From Adineta ricciae (lineage: Eukaryota > Rotifera > Eurotatoria > Adinetida > Adinetidae), in NCBI GenBank assembly GCA_905250025.1, contig CAJNOJ010000198.1, forward strand, positions 1 through 64,000: a DNA stretch of 64,000 nucleotides. Direction: 5' to 3'. Shown here piece after piece: positions 33,836 through 45,534 of this stretch (position 1 is its first letter; the number at the start of each line of letters is the position of its first letter). A program made the translations under genes and the position numbers. The notes beneath the pieces were generated by a model. It made no database searches. It saw nothing but the letters and a program-made list of their open reading frames with translations, and had not been told where the DNA came from.

Positions 33836-35818
33836 ATGATTCATCTCAGCGTTTGTTTTCTTCTTCTTCTACATTTTGTAACTGGTGAAGGTAATTACAT
33901 TGAATTGATTAGATTAAGTACCGGTATCTTAATTGTAGACATTTGTCAAAATGTTAATTGTGGATCGGGTATTTGTATTCGAACACAAAATCCAGCATTG
34001 CCTTATTTTTGCCGATGTCCAGCTGGTACAAATACGATCTTACCATGTCCAAGTGAAAGTTCGTTGATATTTGTTTTTTGAGGAAGTCAACAATGATGTA
34101 TGAATATTCATTGATAGATCCATGCTCAAGAAATCCATGCGGGTCAGGCACTTGCGAAGTAATGCCAAGTTTACTTCATGGATACTTATGTCGATGTGCT
34201 GGCGACGCAATATCACTAACAAGCTGCAATGGTAAGAAACGATCGAATTCTATTAATTGATTGGAAACCATTTGATCGGCTTGTGTTTAGTCACTCGTAG
34301 TGGTTGTTATTCCAATCCATGTATCAATGGTTTGTGCATTGAAGGTTTGGCTAGCTATTTTTGTAATTGTTTACCTACTTGGACTGGAAAATTGTGCGAT
34401 GGTATTGAGACGAAATGTTTTGCAATGAACGTGTGTGTATTACTTTCATTGTAGAACAAATAACATCACCATGTTCGAAAAATCCGTGCAATCCAGGCAA
34501 ATGTCTTCAACTCAATGAACCGAATATTCCGTTTGTTTGTTTATGTCCAAACGGACAGTTTGGTTTATCATGTCGTAGTAAATATTTCTCTCCAATAGAT
34601 TGAACGAAAAATTCTAACTCTCAAAACTACTCGCTTATTTTTAGTGTTTGGCTATTTGCCTTCCACTGCTCGAATATTCACCACCGCTATCACAACAACA
34701 ACGACGACGACGACGACGACGATGAGGACAACGACAAATTCACTATTCACGTGCGATCCATATGATAGTCGATCTTGCATGAATGGTGGACGATGTTTGC
34801 AAGCAGCTAACAATTATCGCTGTCTTTGTAAGCCAGGTTATACTGGTGTCTTTTGTGACATGAGTAAGTCAACAACAGTACAAGCTTTGTATCAGTACGA
34901 TTATCGAGGAAATGTTTCAGATATCAACGAATGCGCGTCAAATCCTTGTGAGTAACCTGCAAATATGTGTATTTAAAATGAGTTATTTTGATGGTTAGGT
35001 CAGTATGGAGGTGTTTGTTACGATTTGCAAGCGTCATACATATGTTACTGCCAAGATGGAAGTTTTCGTTCGCGCTGTTTACCTAGAGCAAGTAAGTCGA
35101 CAACATCTGCTCAGATCTGAATAAGAAAATTAGTCAAAAGATAAGAGAACACTATGTTTCTTTTTCAGTAACAACTAGTACTGCTCGTACACTATTGTGC
35201 CCGTGCCAAAATGGTGGCGTATGCAGCAGAATCGGCTCTCAGATTTGTGTCTGTCCAATCGGGTATGCTGGGCGATTCTGTGAACATATGTCAAGTAAGT
35301 GCAAATGTTGAACAAGAGTAGTTTTCAGAAGACCTGGCCACTTATTATAGCCGTTGCTGCAGTTTCCAATTGTAACGGTGTCCAATGTATTAATGGTGGC
35401 ACGTGCTATGGAAGCACATCAGATTCTGCCCGTTGTTTATGTAAAAACGGATTTACCGGACGATATTGTGAAACTGGTTAGTAGATCTTTTGAATCCACT
35501 GCATGAACAATCTAAGTACCCATTTGTGTTTTACTCCCCGATAGAATATTTTCAATGTCAATCAAACGGTCGTTTTGTTGATTCATATAATTGTGCTCAA
35601 GGAAAATATTTCGAATGTATCCATTTTCAAGAAGGTTTTTTCTTTTTATCATAGCAGTAGTACTCTTAGCTGCACTTCTCATTTGTGTATGTAATTTAGG
35701 AGCTAGCGCAAATCCGTATGGCATGTTACTAAGTCGAAGTTGTCCAATATCACTTCGGTTTAATTTTCAAGCTGACCGATGTGATTACGCTCAGAACGTG
35801 AAATGTCAGTATCAATAA
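33836..35818 (+). CDS. Secreted EGF-repeat protein with a C-terminal chitin-binding domain
   Basis: The ATG at 33836 opens a signal peptide (HLSVCFLLLLHFVTGEG). About nine EGF-like modules follow, mostly one per exon, for example CQNVNCGSGIC, CSRNPCGSGTC, CYSNPCINGLC, CSKNPCNPGKC, SCMNGGRCLQ, CNGVQCINGGTC. The closing pattern is GFTGRYCE-like. A Thr-only tract of about ten residues (encoded by ACA/ACG repeats at 34692-34722) separates modules 4 and 5 and should be O-glycosylated. The last exons (about 35545-35818) match a peritrophin-A/CBM14 chitin-binding domain: FQCQSNGRFVDSYNC, then YFECIHF, then SCPISLRFNFQADRCDY. The chitin-binding end suggests a role in cuticle, jaws or gut lining. Confidence 0.8.
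34692..34722 (+). repeat. Coding ACA/ACG repeat (poly-Thr)
   Basis: Trinucleotide repeats in frame with the EGF/chitin-binding protein encode a Thr run, likely a mucin-like linker. Confidence 0.7.
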
Positions 35819-36146
35819 TCTCAAGCAATGAAGTTGAACACAATGGACTTTTTCCCTTCTCCACCATTCATTCCTAGCAATATTTCTGAAGATTTCCATT
35901 CCTTGTTTAATTCAGATTTTGTAAAGTACATCGTCATAGTCTGTAATAAACTATTCATAATCAACAAGCGAAATACATGCCCGTTCGTAAAAAGGGAGCA
36001 GAACAAATGATTTCTCTTAGTGGTTTCTAAAGCATAGTTTTCTTGTATAATGCCATGATTTATTGATAATGAAAACTTAAAAATCGATCACAAAAGGTAT
36101 AGAACGGTAATAAGTATCACAGTCCACATATATCTTTGGATTTGTT

Positions 36147-37164
36147 TTACCAAAACCAAAAGGGACGACCACCAGTGTGTCCACCGCAAGAACTAGTTAA
36201 GGAATTCGAAGTTGTAGATTCCTGACTACCATCAGTAGTAGAGGCTACTGTGGTCGTATTGGCCGAAGACAACCCTTGCACTGCAAGTGTTACTGTCGTA
36301 GTCAGACCACCACTAAATCCGCTACTTGAATTGGCGTATTGAACAGCCATTAATGTATATCCCTTTGTCGATGCATAGATACCATCTTGACTGTTCAACG
36401 TGCGACTACCTGTGTGATTGGTGTACGGCGTTTGTTCATTCACCAGGTCACTGAACGAATCATTGAAAAATAATTGACCAGTATGAACATACTTCGCACC
36501 AGAATAGTAACTCGTTTCATTCAAATAAGTTCCACCAAGATGCACTTTCACGTGGATATGAATTGATCTGCCAATGTACCATCCTGGATAGATCGTGTCA
36601 AATGTCACAAGACCATTCGCATCGGTCAGCAAGATACCTACGTGTTCAAACGTGGAGATTGAAATGAAAAGAGTGAGAGAATGAGAATGAGAAGGACGGT
36701 ACCTCGAAGGAATGTGGAATTATCTTTTTGCGGATTTTGAACGTTCTGACTGGCTTGGATGTAATGTGAGTAGATACCACCTGCATCACAGTGCCACATG
36801 GTGACAGCAGCATCAGCAATAGGTGTACACGTGTTGATATCGTTGACCAGAATTTGAATACGAAGTGGAATTCCGTCCCGGTCTTCTCTACAAGAGATAA
36901 ATGTGATAACGGAGGTGAAGATGAAAATGTAGAAATTACGAGATGTTTTGTCTCATGAGTGTTGTGTTCCAGTAGTAGGGACCTTCCGTAACTTCAGGTG
37001 TAAGCACACAGGTCGTATCGCGGCGGCATCGTTGTAGTGATTCTGATGCGACTATACTCAAGAAACATGAATTTATATAATAAAATACTGATGAAGTTAC
37101 TGGATTGATGAAGTAAGGCTATTAAAACAGTTATTTTGGTGAACAAGGCGAGGAATTTTGCCAT
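36147..37164 (-). CDS. Secreted intradiol ring-cleavage dioxygenase, copy 1
   Basis: The ATG at 37164 starts a signal peptide (KFLALFTKITVLIALLHQ). The next exon begins RCRRDTTCVLTPEVTEGPYYW, the opening motif of secreted fungal-type intradiol dioxygenases. It is followed by CTPIADAAVTMWHCDAGGIY and, in the last exon, FDTIYPGWYIGRSIHIHVKV. The candidate non-haem iron ligands are two Tyr (GGIY and PGWY) and two His (HIH), all present. GQLFFNDSFSDLV follows, then a Ser/Thr/Gly-rich tail ending GGRPFWFW. The family opens catechol-type rings between the hydroxyls. It is common in fungi and bacteria and rare in animals (mites and bdelloids are known cases). The central 670 bp nearly match copy 2. 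Confidence 0.85.
36361..37035 (-). repeat. Near-identical tandem block, copy 1 (partner 38657-39331)
   Basis: This block and 38657-39331 align at a constant offset of 2296 bp with no indels across two exons and two introns, and I count only about a dozen to fifteen substitutions, several of them in introns. Outside the block both ends of the two genes lose similarity abruptly. Confidence 0.85.
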
Positions 37165-38271
37165 CGTTGTGTGAAGGATATGTTAGTATCCGTATAATGA
37201 TAATGAAAAATGTGTAAAGCTATAGAAAATAGACGATATTTCTGTGACGAATAGTTGGAATTAATTTTTTCATTAGAATTCAATGCATTTATATAACTAA
37301 CCGATGACTAACCATATAACATTAGCATTGAAAGTGAAGAGTCTATAAAACAATGTGTATGACATGGCTGGTTGTTTGGATTCTTTTAAAAGTACATCAT
37401 CAGTCAGTAAACCTGCAAGATAATATTAAAAAAGTACATTTGGCTTTGTGATTATTTTTGAAATCGTGTTTTGAACTGGAACTCTTTTGAGAAACAGTAT
37501 TTTTTAATGTCCTGACTGAGAACTTATTGAGGTATTTCAGTGTATGAATCATGTTAGTTTCGAAAGGAGAAAAGTAAAAACAAACGAGTACGACTGAGAA
37601 CTCTTATCATATTGATTGTGGCGGAGACAAAAGGAAGGAGAAAAAGTACATCTATAAGACATAGTAATGTTAAACTTTTCTCTTCATCAGGTAGAAATCT
37701 ACCAAAGGAAGTCTCACAACTAAACAATATTAAAAATACTACATTTATAATTGTTTTATAGGATAAGTGCGATACTTGAAGGAGCCATTCAGTTGACATA
37801 AAACGGACTCCATGAGAAAATTTATAAGATTCTCGAAGGTAACTCTGTATAATATCAGAGTGGCGCTTCGTCGCTTTCATCTGATGTTTAGAGCGGATAG
37901 CCAAATCAAGAAATGGGTAAAAGCGCGCAATTTATAGAACATTTTCAAGTTTTTATAAATGTCGTGTTCTTACACAATCTTGATACCATCAGATCAAATG
38001 ACTAGTGCCACGCGATCTCTATATTCTCCACGAAAGTTTTCTATTATGTTAGTGCGTACACCCATCCGTGCTATAACCAGTTTCGTATGTTCCTTGTCCG
38101 TTATGTATGTAGATTTATAACGTTCACAAACTGATGAAACCTTTATTCAAACAAAACGGATGCTGAATTAACATATGTAGTTATTAGTTCAAACACAACA
38201 AATGCTGGTTAGTACGGAGAAAAATTCTTAAAAAACGTCTGTAGTCCTCGTAAATTCGAATCACCTTTTGT
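37165..38271. other. Spacer between the two dioxygenase genes
   Basis: About 1.1 kb. It holds the promoter of copy 1 and the 3' UTR of copy 2. A minus-strand open frame at 37554-37904 (116 aa) has one hydrophobic segment but no recognised domain. Confidence 0.5.
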
Positions 38272-39474
38272 TCAATGACGGCTTGGCCCATGTTTTGGGC
38301 CACGTTGTGGCTGGTTTTGTGAACCGTGTTGAGAATCAAGGTTGGGGCGATTTGGCTCATGGCCTGGTTGCTGATTACTTGGAGGGTGTCCATTTGGACG
38401 TCTTCCACGCTTAGTAGTAGTTGTTGTACGTGCCGTGTTGGTAGCAGTGGTGGTGGTGGTCACTAAAGTTGTTTCGCTTGCTGTTTCTGAAGTTGTATCA
38501 GTCTTTTCTGGTTCTGCTGCTGTTGTTGTTGTTGGTACTGATGATAATGTGGTTGATTCGCTGTCAAGTGACGTAACACCAAGAGTTATCGAAGTGAATA
38601 AACCACTACTGAAGCCATCGTCTGAATTCATATATTGAACATTCAGCAACGTGTACCCATTTGTCGATGCATAGATATCATCTTGACTATTCAACATGCG
38701 ACTACCTGTGTGATTGGTGTACGGCGTTTGTTCATTCACCAGGTCACTGAACGAATCATTGAAAAATAATTGACCAGTATGAACATACTTCGCACCAGAA
38801 TAGTAACTCGTTTCATTCAAATAAGTTCCACCAAGATGCACTTTCACGTGGATATGAATTGATCTGCCAATGTACCATCCTGGATAGATCGTGTCAAATG
38901 TCACAAGACCATTCGCATCGGTCAGCAGGATACCTACGTGTTCAAACATGGTGATTGAAATGAAAAGAGTGAGAGAATGAGAATGAGAAGGACGGTACCT
39001 CGAAGGAATGTGGAATTATCTTTTTGCGGATTTTGAACGTTTTGACTGGCTTGGATGTAATGTGAGTAGATACCACCTGCATCACAGTGCCACATGGTGA
39101 CAGCAGCATCAGCAATAGGTGTACATGTGTTGACATCGTTGACCAGAATTTGAATACGAAGTGGAATTCCGTTCCGGTCTTCTCTACAAGAGATAAATGT
39201 GATAACGGAGATGAAGATGAAAGTGTAGAAATTACGAGATGTTTTGTCTCATGAGTGTTGTGTTCCAGTAGTAGGGACCTTCCGTAACTTCAGGTGTAAG
39301 CACACAGGTCGTATCGCGGCGGCATCGTTTTAATGATTGCAAAAGAGCTGTAATATGATGAGATAGATATTCTACGCTTGAGGGATATAAAGAGTCTAGA
39401 GAACACTTACCTGATTGATGTGACAGTGATACTAAAGCAGTGAACAGAGTGAAATACAAAATATATTTCATCAT
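38272..39474 (-). CDS. Secreted intradiol ring-cleavage dioxygenase, copy 2
   Basis: The first ATG of a pair at 39474 opens a signal peptide (YILYFTLFTALVSLSHQ) that differs from copy 1. The body then repeats copy 1 almost exactly: LTPEVTEGPYYW, MWHCDAGGIY, FDTIYPGWYIGR and HIHVKV, again with both Tyr and both His iron ligands. The C terminus is unrelated to copy 1: a long Thr-rich stretch (about 50 residues) followed by a basic Pro/Gln/His-rich end (QHGSQNQPQRGPKHGPSRH). The tail suggests O-glycosylation or matrix binding. An in-frame upstream ATG at about 39540 would add residues before the signal peptide and is less likely. Confidence 0.85.
38657..39331 (-). repeat. Near-identical tandem block, copy 2 (partner 36361-37035)
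   Basis: Partner of the block in copy 1, in the same orientation. Identity continues through introns, which points to a recent duplication or gene conversion rather than protein-level constraint. Confidence 0.85.
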
Positions 39475-40392
39475 AGCAACGAGTGCAACTTCGGCAAAGT
39501 TCGAATCGAAATAACTAGTGCTTGTATGAAACATTGTCACGCATTTATATAGATACGTACAAGCTGCCGTTATGATTCATCGCGCGTTACTGAAAATATT
39601 TGTTTAAACTATTTTTCTGTTTGATCAGATGTCAGGAATCTGTTAAAAATACATTGAATTCAACGGATTTAAAAAAAAGGACATTTCGCATACGCAACCA
39701 TTCGCCACGAAAAAAACTTGACTCAAAGAATTGTTTTCTACCCTCTAGCATCGATCACGCCGATGTACTCAGCGAAGATAAAATAGAACATCATTTGTTT
39801 GTTCGATCTGTTTTCATATTTCGTACACCAAGATTCTACTGTATGCTTTCTTTTTGCATAACTGTTAATCGGATTTATTGTCTCAATCAAATCAAACTTA
39901 TTGGTCATAAATTATAAATCATTGTTAATTTATATTTTCCACGTATTCATGCATTTCTAATGTTTCAACGTTATTGAAGCTATATATACATCACGTGCGT
40001 TCCCATTCACCATCAAGATTCTCAATAGGCTTATCAATTACATGACTACATTGATTGTTTGCAATCTTTTTAATTGATCTACGAACCAAAGTAGAACTAA
40101 TTGTTGCATGGCATCGAGATGAGTTCTGATATGCTTACTAGACACAGCTTCGAATAGAATGTCGAGCTAATAGTTCATTGTTGGATTATGGTTAAAAGAA
40201 GGAGAAAAAAGCAGAAAGAGGACGTTTGTTGTGTCTCTTGTCACAAAGAAAACTGTTGAGAACGGAACGAAAAAAGAAGAAGGATCGGAGAAAAAGGAAT
40301 AGTCAGATAGAAACTCATTAATATTGGAAAGAAGAAAAGAAAAAGAAAACGTGCTCTGCAACATACTACATACTTTTAATTCGCTCACAACT
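39475..40392. other. Divergent promoter region
   Basis: Between the starts of dioxygenase copy 2 (minus) and the FAM234-like gene (plus). The frame at 39600-39917 has no domain features. Probably promoters and 5' UTRs only. Confidence 0.55.
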
Positions 40393-43300
40393 ATGAATAC
40401 AGCTATAATGGAAAGTTATGAGCTCGAAGAAATGGTGGTAGCAGAAGATGTTCAAGGAGCATTACTGAATAATGAGCAAAAGGAGGAAAGTGATTACAAG
40501 TTAGCAGTCAGGTCAGTCGAATAAAAATAATGTTTTCTTATTAGATAGACTTTTTCTTGTTTTCTGTAATCTAGGCACAGAAAACCTGGACGACGTTTAC
40601 GGCTTTACTTTTGTTGTATATTGTTTTCTTCGCTTTTGTTTGCAACGATACTTGTCCTATTCAGTTCGTATATATTCCATCCTTCAAATACAAAAACTCA
40701 ATCAAAAGAAAACGTCGAAATCGAACTGATTTGGACTAGCGGTTTTCCAAAATTGTTAACCGAAACAGCTTTTCGTCTAGTTGATTGCAATTCTGATGGT
40801 ATACTCGATGTTATCTTGGGTTATGGCACAGGCGTGGACACTTTAGCCGATAATCAATTGCTATGTGATCTTTATTTCGATGGAATTTCTCCATGTAATG
40901 GAGGCGTGAAAGTACTGAAAACGATTTGATCATAACTAGTTGAAAACAAAGTTCCATTAGGCTTTAGATGGTCGTAACGGACAACTTTTATGGAGTTACA
41001 ACAAATCCAATCACGAAGTGTTTGCGTTGAATTGTCAACGAGATATCGATGGCGATCATATTCCGGATTGTTTAACTGGTGGACGAGGAGGAGTAAGTTC
41101 AACAACTTTGAAACATATTTTAACTTCTCTTCTTTAAACGTTTTTATTTTTAGACGTTCGAAGCTATCAGTAGCAAGACAGGTTCATTGATATGGACATT
41201 TGATAATGATATACGCAATGCAACGATGAACTTTTATACACCATTATATTTAGAAAAGGATTTTGATAATGATGGTGTCAATGATGTTATTACTGTGCAT
41301 GGTGGTGATCCCATACGAAAACCACGTTAGTTCTAATATGAAATAATCGTTTGAAAATATTGCCGATTTTTCTCTGTTAGACGATGTAGTTAGATTAGCA
41401 GGCGAAGTGCTTCTGATTAGTACAAAAACTGGTAAACTATTAAATATGTCGATCGTTCCTGATCGAATGGAATCTTATTATTCTCCTCAATTATTGAAAA
41501 GATCTGGCAAGGAAGAATACATACTTATTGGAACCGGTGGAGAAACACATGGTGGAGCTCTATATGCACTCGATCTTAAATGTTTTAGAGAATATTGTGC
41601 AACACCGGTGCGTATCAAAGATTTCGTTAAATCTTCAACCATATTTCTTCTATTTAGTACACTGAAATCATCAGGGATAGGTTTAAAGGTGTGATGACAC
41701 CTCCGGTCCTCGTTGATGTGAATGACGACAAAATCGAAGATATCATTATTCCTTTGTATAATTCGACTCTATTTGCATTTGATGGAAAAACGTTTAAACA
41801 GCTGTGGAAACGAACTTTTCTCAGTTCGGAAACGTACAGGTAGGTGAAGTACATATTTTCTTTCGTATAATTTCATTTTCATACTCTTGTCTCAGCTCAC
41901 CTGCAGTTGGATATTTCAATGATGATGATACGCCAGATATAATGATTCATTATCAAACCGGACCTGGGTATCCGTTGTATTATAGTGCACAAGTATTGCA
42001 AGAATGTCGATTTCCATGAAAAAATGTTTCTTTTGTTTAATTAGACAACTATTCTTGATGGTTTGACAGGTAAAACAATACTCGATAAACCAATCGAACA
42101 AACTATCGGCGTTCAAAGTTCTCCATTAACTGGTTGAGTTTTCTTCTTCTTATTGATTTCGAAAAATGACTGTTATATACTGCTATTCTAGTTAGTTTCA
42201 AACAACGTGGACATGACATGTTCATTTATTGGATGGGTGAATGTGACGGGATTGATAATAATGTTGATGATAGAAAAATAGACTATGATAAAAGTACAAT
42301 GATTATTTTGTGAGAAGCGGAAATTGATTCTTTGAATATAGATACACCGAGTGCTCTTCTTTCACATGCTGATATGTGTAAATTGAGATACCAAACAACG
42401 AGTTTTACTGCGCTTCATGGTTTAACACAATCTATGAAACCACCTGGTGTTCTCATCTACAATTCAAGTAAATGAAAGTGGATTGTGAAGAAAAACGTTT
42501 TGAGTCTTTGTGTGTTTAGATCATCATGTAGCTATTGAACGAAGTACTGCTCAATCCAGTTCAATCGATATTAAGAGATTTCTTCAACAACATCCTGAAC
42601 ATGCGTCGACATATCGATCGTGGGTACGATTGGATAATTACATGGAGGTTAGACATAGAGACTTAAGATTGTGTTCTCATGGTATTTTTCTGAAAAGGGA
42701 AAACAAACGGAAGATCCAAATCGACCGTCTGCATCTGATGAGACCAGCGGCGAATTTGCATTGAACGACGAGAATAAAGAAAATACCGATTTTCGTGTAA
42801 TTCGAAAGAGACACAAGCGGCATGTGGGTCCACACGATAATGGTGGATTACAGCGAACGATTTCGACTGGTAGAAAGCAAAAGCATCGGTTTGAATTCAT
42901 CCATATGGAATTTTGTCTTCAGGAACATTGGCACCTTCATTCGAGTTGAATTCCAAATCAACGATCGATTTGATTTTTGCAACCTATTGGATTCATTCGG
43001 ATACATCTACACTATTGCACGCAGATGAACGGGCTTGTATCGAAGAAGGCATGGCGAAAGAAGAAGATCGACTAAAACCAACAAATCGTAAACCAATCCT
43101 TGTGCAGCAATAAACGTTTTTCTATTGTTTATCTTTTAGCAATTGTATACGGAATGGATCATGATGCATATGAACATTACATAGAAGAAATCTGTACAAA
43201 CAAAACTCGCTTACGTGAGACAATACTGAAAATATCTCCAGATTTAATCGATCAAGTGCAAACATCGATGTCAAATCCATTCAAAAAACAACTAGGACAA

Positions 43301-43471
43301 TTAACTGTTTATCGTTTTCGACTTCGTTTTCAGAATATGAAATGTGAACGAAATGATTCCTCGACTTGTCAAGTGACTAATGAAAATGATAATCTTCTAC
43401 CATATAAGCAACAAATTTGGCCAGCTTACATGGGAATCAATGGTGATTGTCATGCCAATAATCGAATTTAA
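40393..43471 (+). CDS. FAM234/ITFG3-like type II membrane protein with beta-propeller repeats
   Basis: The ATG at 40393 begins a short acidic cytosolic tail. Exon 2 carries one membrane helix (CCILFSSLLFATILVLFSSY), with the bulk of the protein outside or in the lumen. FG-GAP-like repeats with Asp-rich loops follow: DCNSDGILDVILGYG, DIDGDHIPDCLTGG, DFDNDGVNDVIT, DVNDDKIEDIIIP and FNDDDTPDIMI. This spacing is typical of FAM234A/B, which have a propeller-like ectodomain of unknown ligand. Later exons contain a polar insert and end with HANNRI before TAA at 43471. The introns are very short. AATAAA lies at 43503, 32 bp after the stop. Function in the family is poorly defined. Confidence 0.8.
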
Positions 43472-44096
43472 CTTCCTATTTTTTTAAAATATTGAACGCA
43501 TAAATAAATTGTGATATTTTACATTGAACAGATGGTTCAATATTGATCCATCGATCAAACAGATTCTTTCTATTTTCACTTTGGGATACTTACTATTTCT
43601 GTCATATGATTATTTCAGAGTTAAAAGGTCAAACTAGTCGCTCTATTACATGAGATTTGAGCACATTGGTCGGCTCCATTTTTTTCTGACGATTCGTCAC
43701 GTTTTTTCTCTTCTCTGTATTTTTTTCCTTTTAGCTTCCTTGTCCTCGCCGTCTGTTGCACCAACTAGGCAGACAATTTACGTCAGCTAGACGAAGACAT
43801 TTGCTTCGCATTCTCTTTTCTTTTCTCGATCGACGAAGTATTACTTATGGCGTTCGCCATCATCGTCGTTTTCCTCCTTTTTCTATCCAATCTACCACCG
43901 TACATGCTCTTACAATATTGTGGTATTGTTGAAAAGTAAAGGACGATAGAAAGAGAAAAGAGTAGAAAGTGTGAGAGAGAAATAAATAAATGCAGAAAGC
44001 ATTCACATCGTATAAAGTTTCGAATTAAATGTCGACTAATCCATAAGTTGTCTTTTCATTATAGATCAACATTTCATTTGATTTAATCGATAAGAA
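43472..44096. other. Intergenic with poly(A) signal and acceptor
   Basis: Holds the AATAAA of the FAM234-like gene (43503-43508). At its right end, TCTTTTCATTATAG (AG at 44063-44064) lies 32 nt upstream of the next start codon. Nothing else was recognised. Confidence 0.55.
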
Positions 44097-44972
44097 ATGG
44101 ATAATTCTGTATGTAAAATGTTATGTAAAAATCGGTGACATATTCGAGGTTTTGGTTTTAGTCTTCGTCATCGCGTGTCAAGCAAACAGCTCGTACAATC
44201 GAATTCGAGCTTAAACAAAACGGTCCCTACATCTTAGCTGGCTTAGGTGTAAGTGGTGGTCTTCTTCTTTTAGCTAACCGAAATATTCCGGCTATTGGTA
44301 TTCCAATTTTATCATCAGCTGCTGATCGTGTTGCTTGTATGTTGTATTCGACAGAAACCTCAATGTTTGAAATGCATTTCGTTTTGTTTTCTCTCTTTAG
44401 ATGCCCTCCGCTGGACAGGTCTTGAGGTAAAATGAATTCTGAATTTGAACGTTTGTATTACAACAAAACTTCTTCCTTCGTAGGGTATTTCAATGGTCAC
44501 CGCTATATGGTGCGTTATTGGTGTTCGTTCTAAATGTAAGCGAACTTTGATGTCGATGTAGAAACAATATTGTTTTTTCTTCAGATGGAATTGAACCAAC
44601 ATCTTCAGAAGGCAATCATCACTTACAAATGACACAACGAATTCTAACGAATACAACTGAATCATTTCTTGCATTTACTGCAGCTAAACTCGCTTTAGCA
44701 TCTGTGCTCGAATCAAACAATCTTCGTATAATTCCTGCTTTATCAGGCCTGTTTATTCTTGGGTAAGTGGACTCAAACAAATTCTGTTAATCAAATATGT
44801 ATTTACATCTATTTCTAGTCGCTATACATTTGATGCAGCGATCAATCATCCCGCACGTACATTTGGTTACACAATCAATGCTGTCGCTACATTCACAGCT
44901 TATGGCCTCTTTCTTTACAAATTACTCTCTGGTGGTATTCATTCTAATCTTCTTCCATTTTCACTTCGCTAA
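44097..44972 (+). CDS. MAPEG/TMEM79-like multi-pass membrane protein
   Basis: The ATG at 44097 encodes only MDNS before a GTATGT donor; the next exon continues SSSRVKQTARTIEFELKQ. Membrane segments follow in ILAGLGVSGGLLLLA, GISMVTAIWCVIGV, ESFLAFTAAKLALASVL, IIPALSGLFILGRYTFDA and INAVATFTAYGLFLY. The pattern MTQRILTNTTESF followed later by LGRYTFDAAINHPARTFGY is the MAPEG-fold signature as seen in TMEM79-like proteins. MAPEG enzymes act on lipid or glutathione-linked substrates, but TMEM79-type members have no proven reaction, and the arginines that bind glutathione in true MAPEGs cannot be confirmed here. AATAAA lies at 45128, about 156 bp after the stop. Confidence 0.7.
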
Positions 44973-45534
44973 AGATTGAATGAAACAACAGGCCAAAGAA
45001 AAAACTGAATCCACAGAACAATTTTTCTCTAATCTTTTTTGTATTGTATCGTAGAATAATGTAATCTGAATTCTCTAAACTTATTGACTACTTGTTTATA
45101 AAACAAGCTCTTTTCCTCGCGTCCTACAATAAAAATCGACCTTATTATTCCTTAAAATTTCAAAATGAGTCGTCCACATAGTGATCATCGCAAGACAACA
45201 AGAATCGAAAATAAAAGCATACTATACACAATCGAAGAAGAACTGTCTGTATGCATACCAACCAGAAAATGTCAGGTAATGCGATTCATGTCGTAATTGT
45301 CATGTGTCTCAGCGATAAATTATCGTTTCATAGTCGTGTGAACATCTGTCTCCTTACAAGCTAAATCAGCAGATGAACACTTGAGAGAAAATAGAAAGCA
45401 TGGCAGACTTGTCTCGATTGGTTGAAAGTAACCAATAGCATAGAAAGGCTGGTTGTCAATGGAATTAAACAACAAAATGGTGATGTAGAAACAGTTTCTA
45501 GTTAACGGTAGAAAAGGTGTTTTACTTGTCAACA
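44973..45534. other. Intergenic
   Basis: 3' UTR of the MAPEG-like gene and leader of DRC7. An acceptor-like CAGTTTCTAG (AG at 45500-45501) lies 33 nt before the DRC7 start codon. Confidence 0.55.
45128..45133 (+). terminator. Poly(A) signal of the MAPEG-like gene
   Basis: AATAAA lies about 156 bp past the TAA at 44972, followed by T-rich sequence. Confidence 0.55.
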
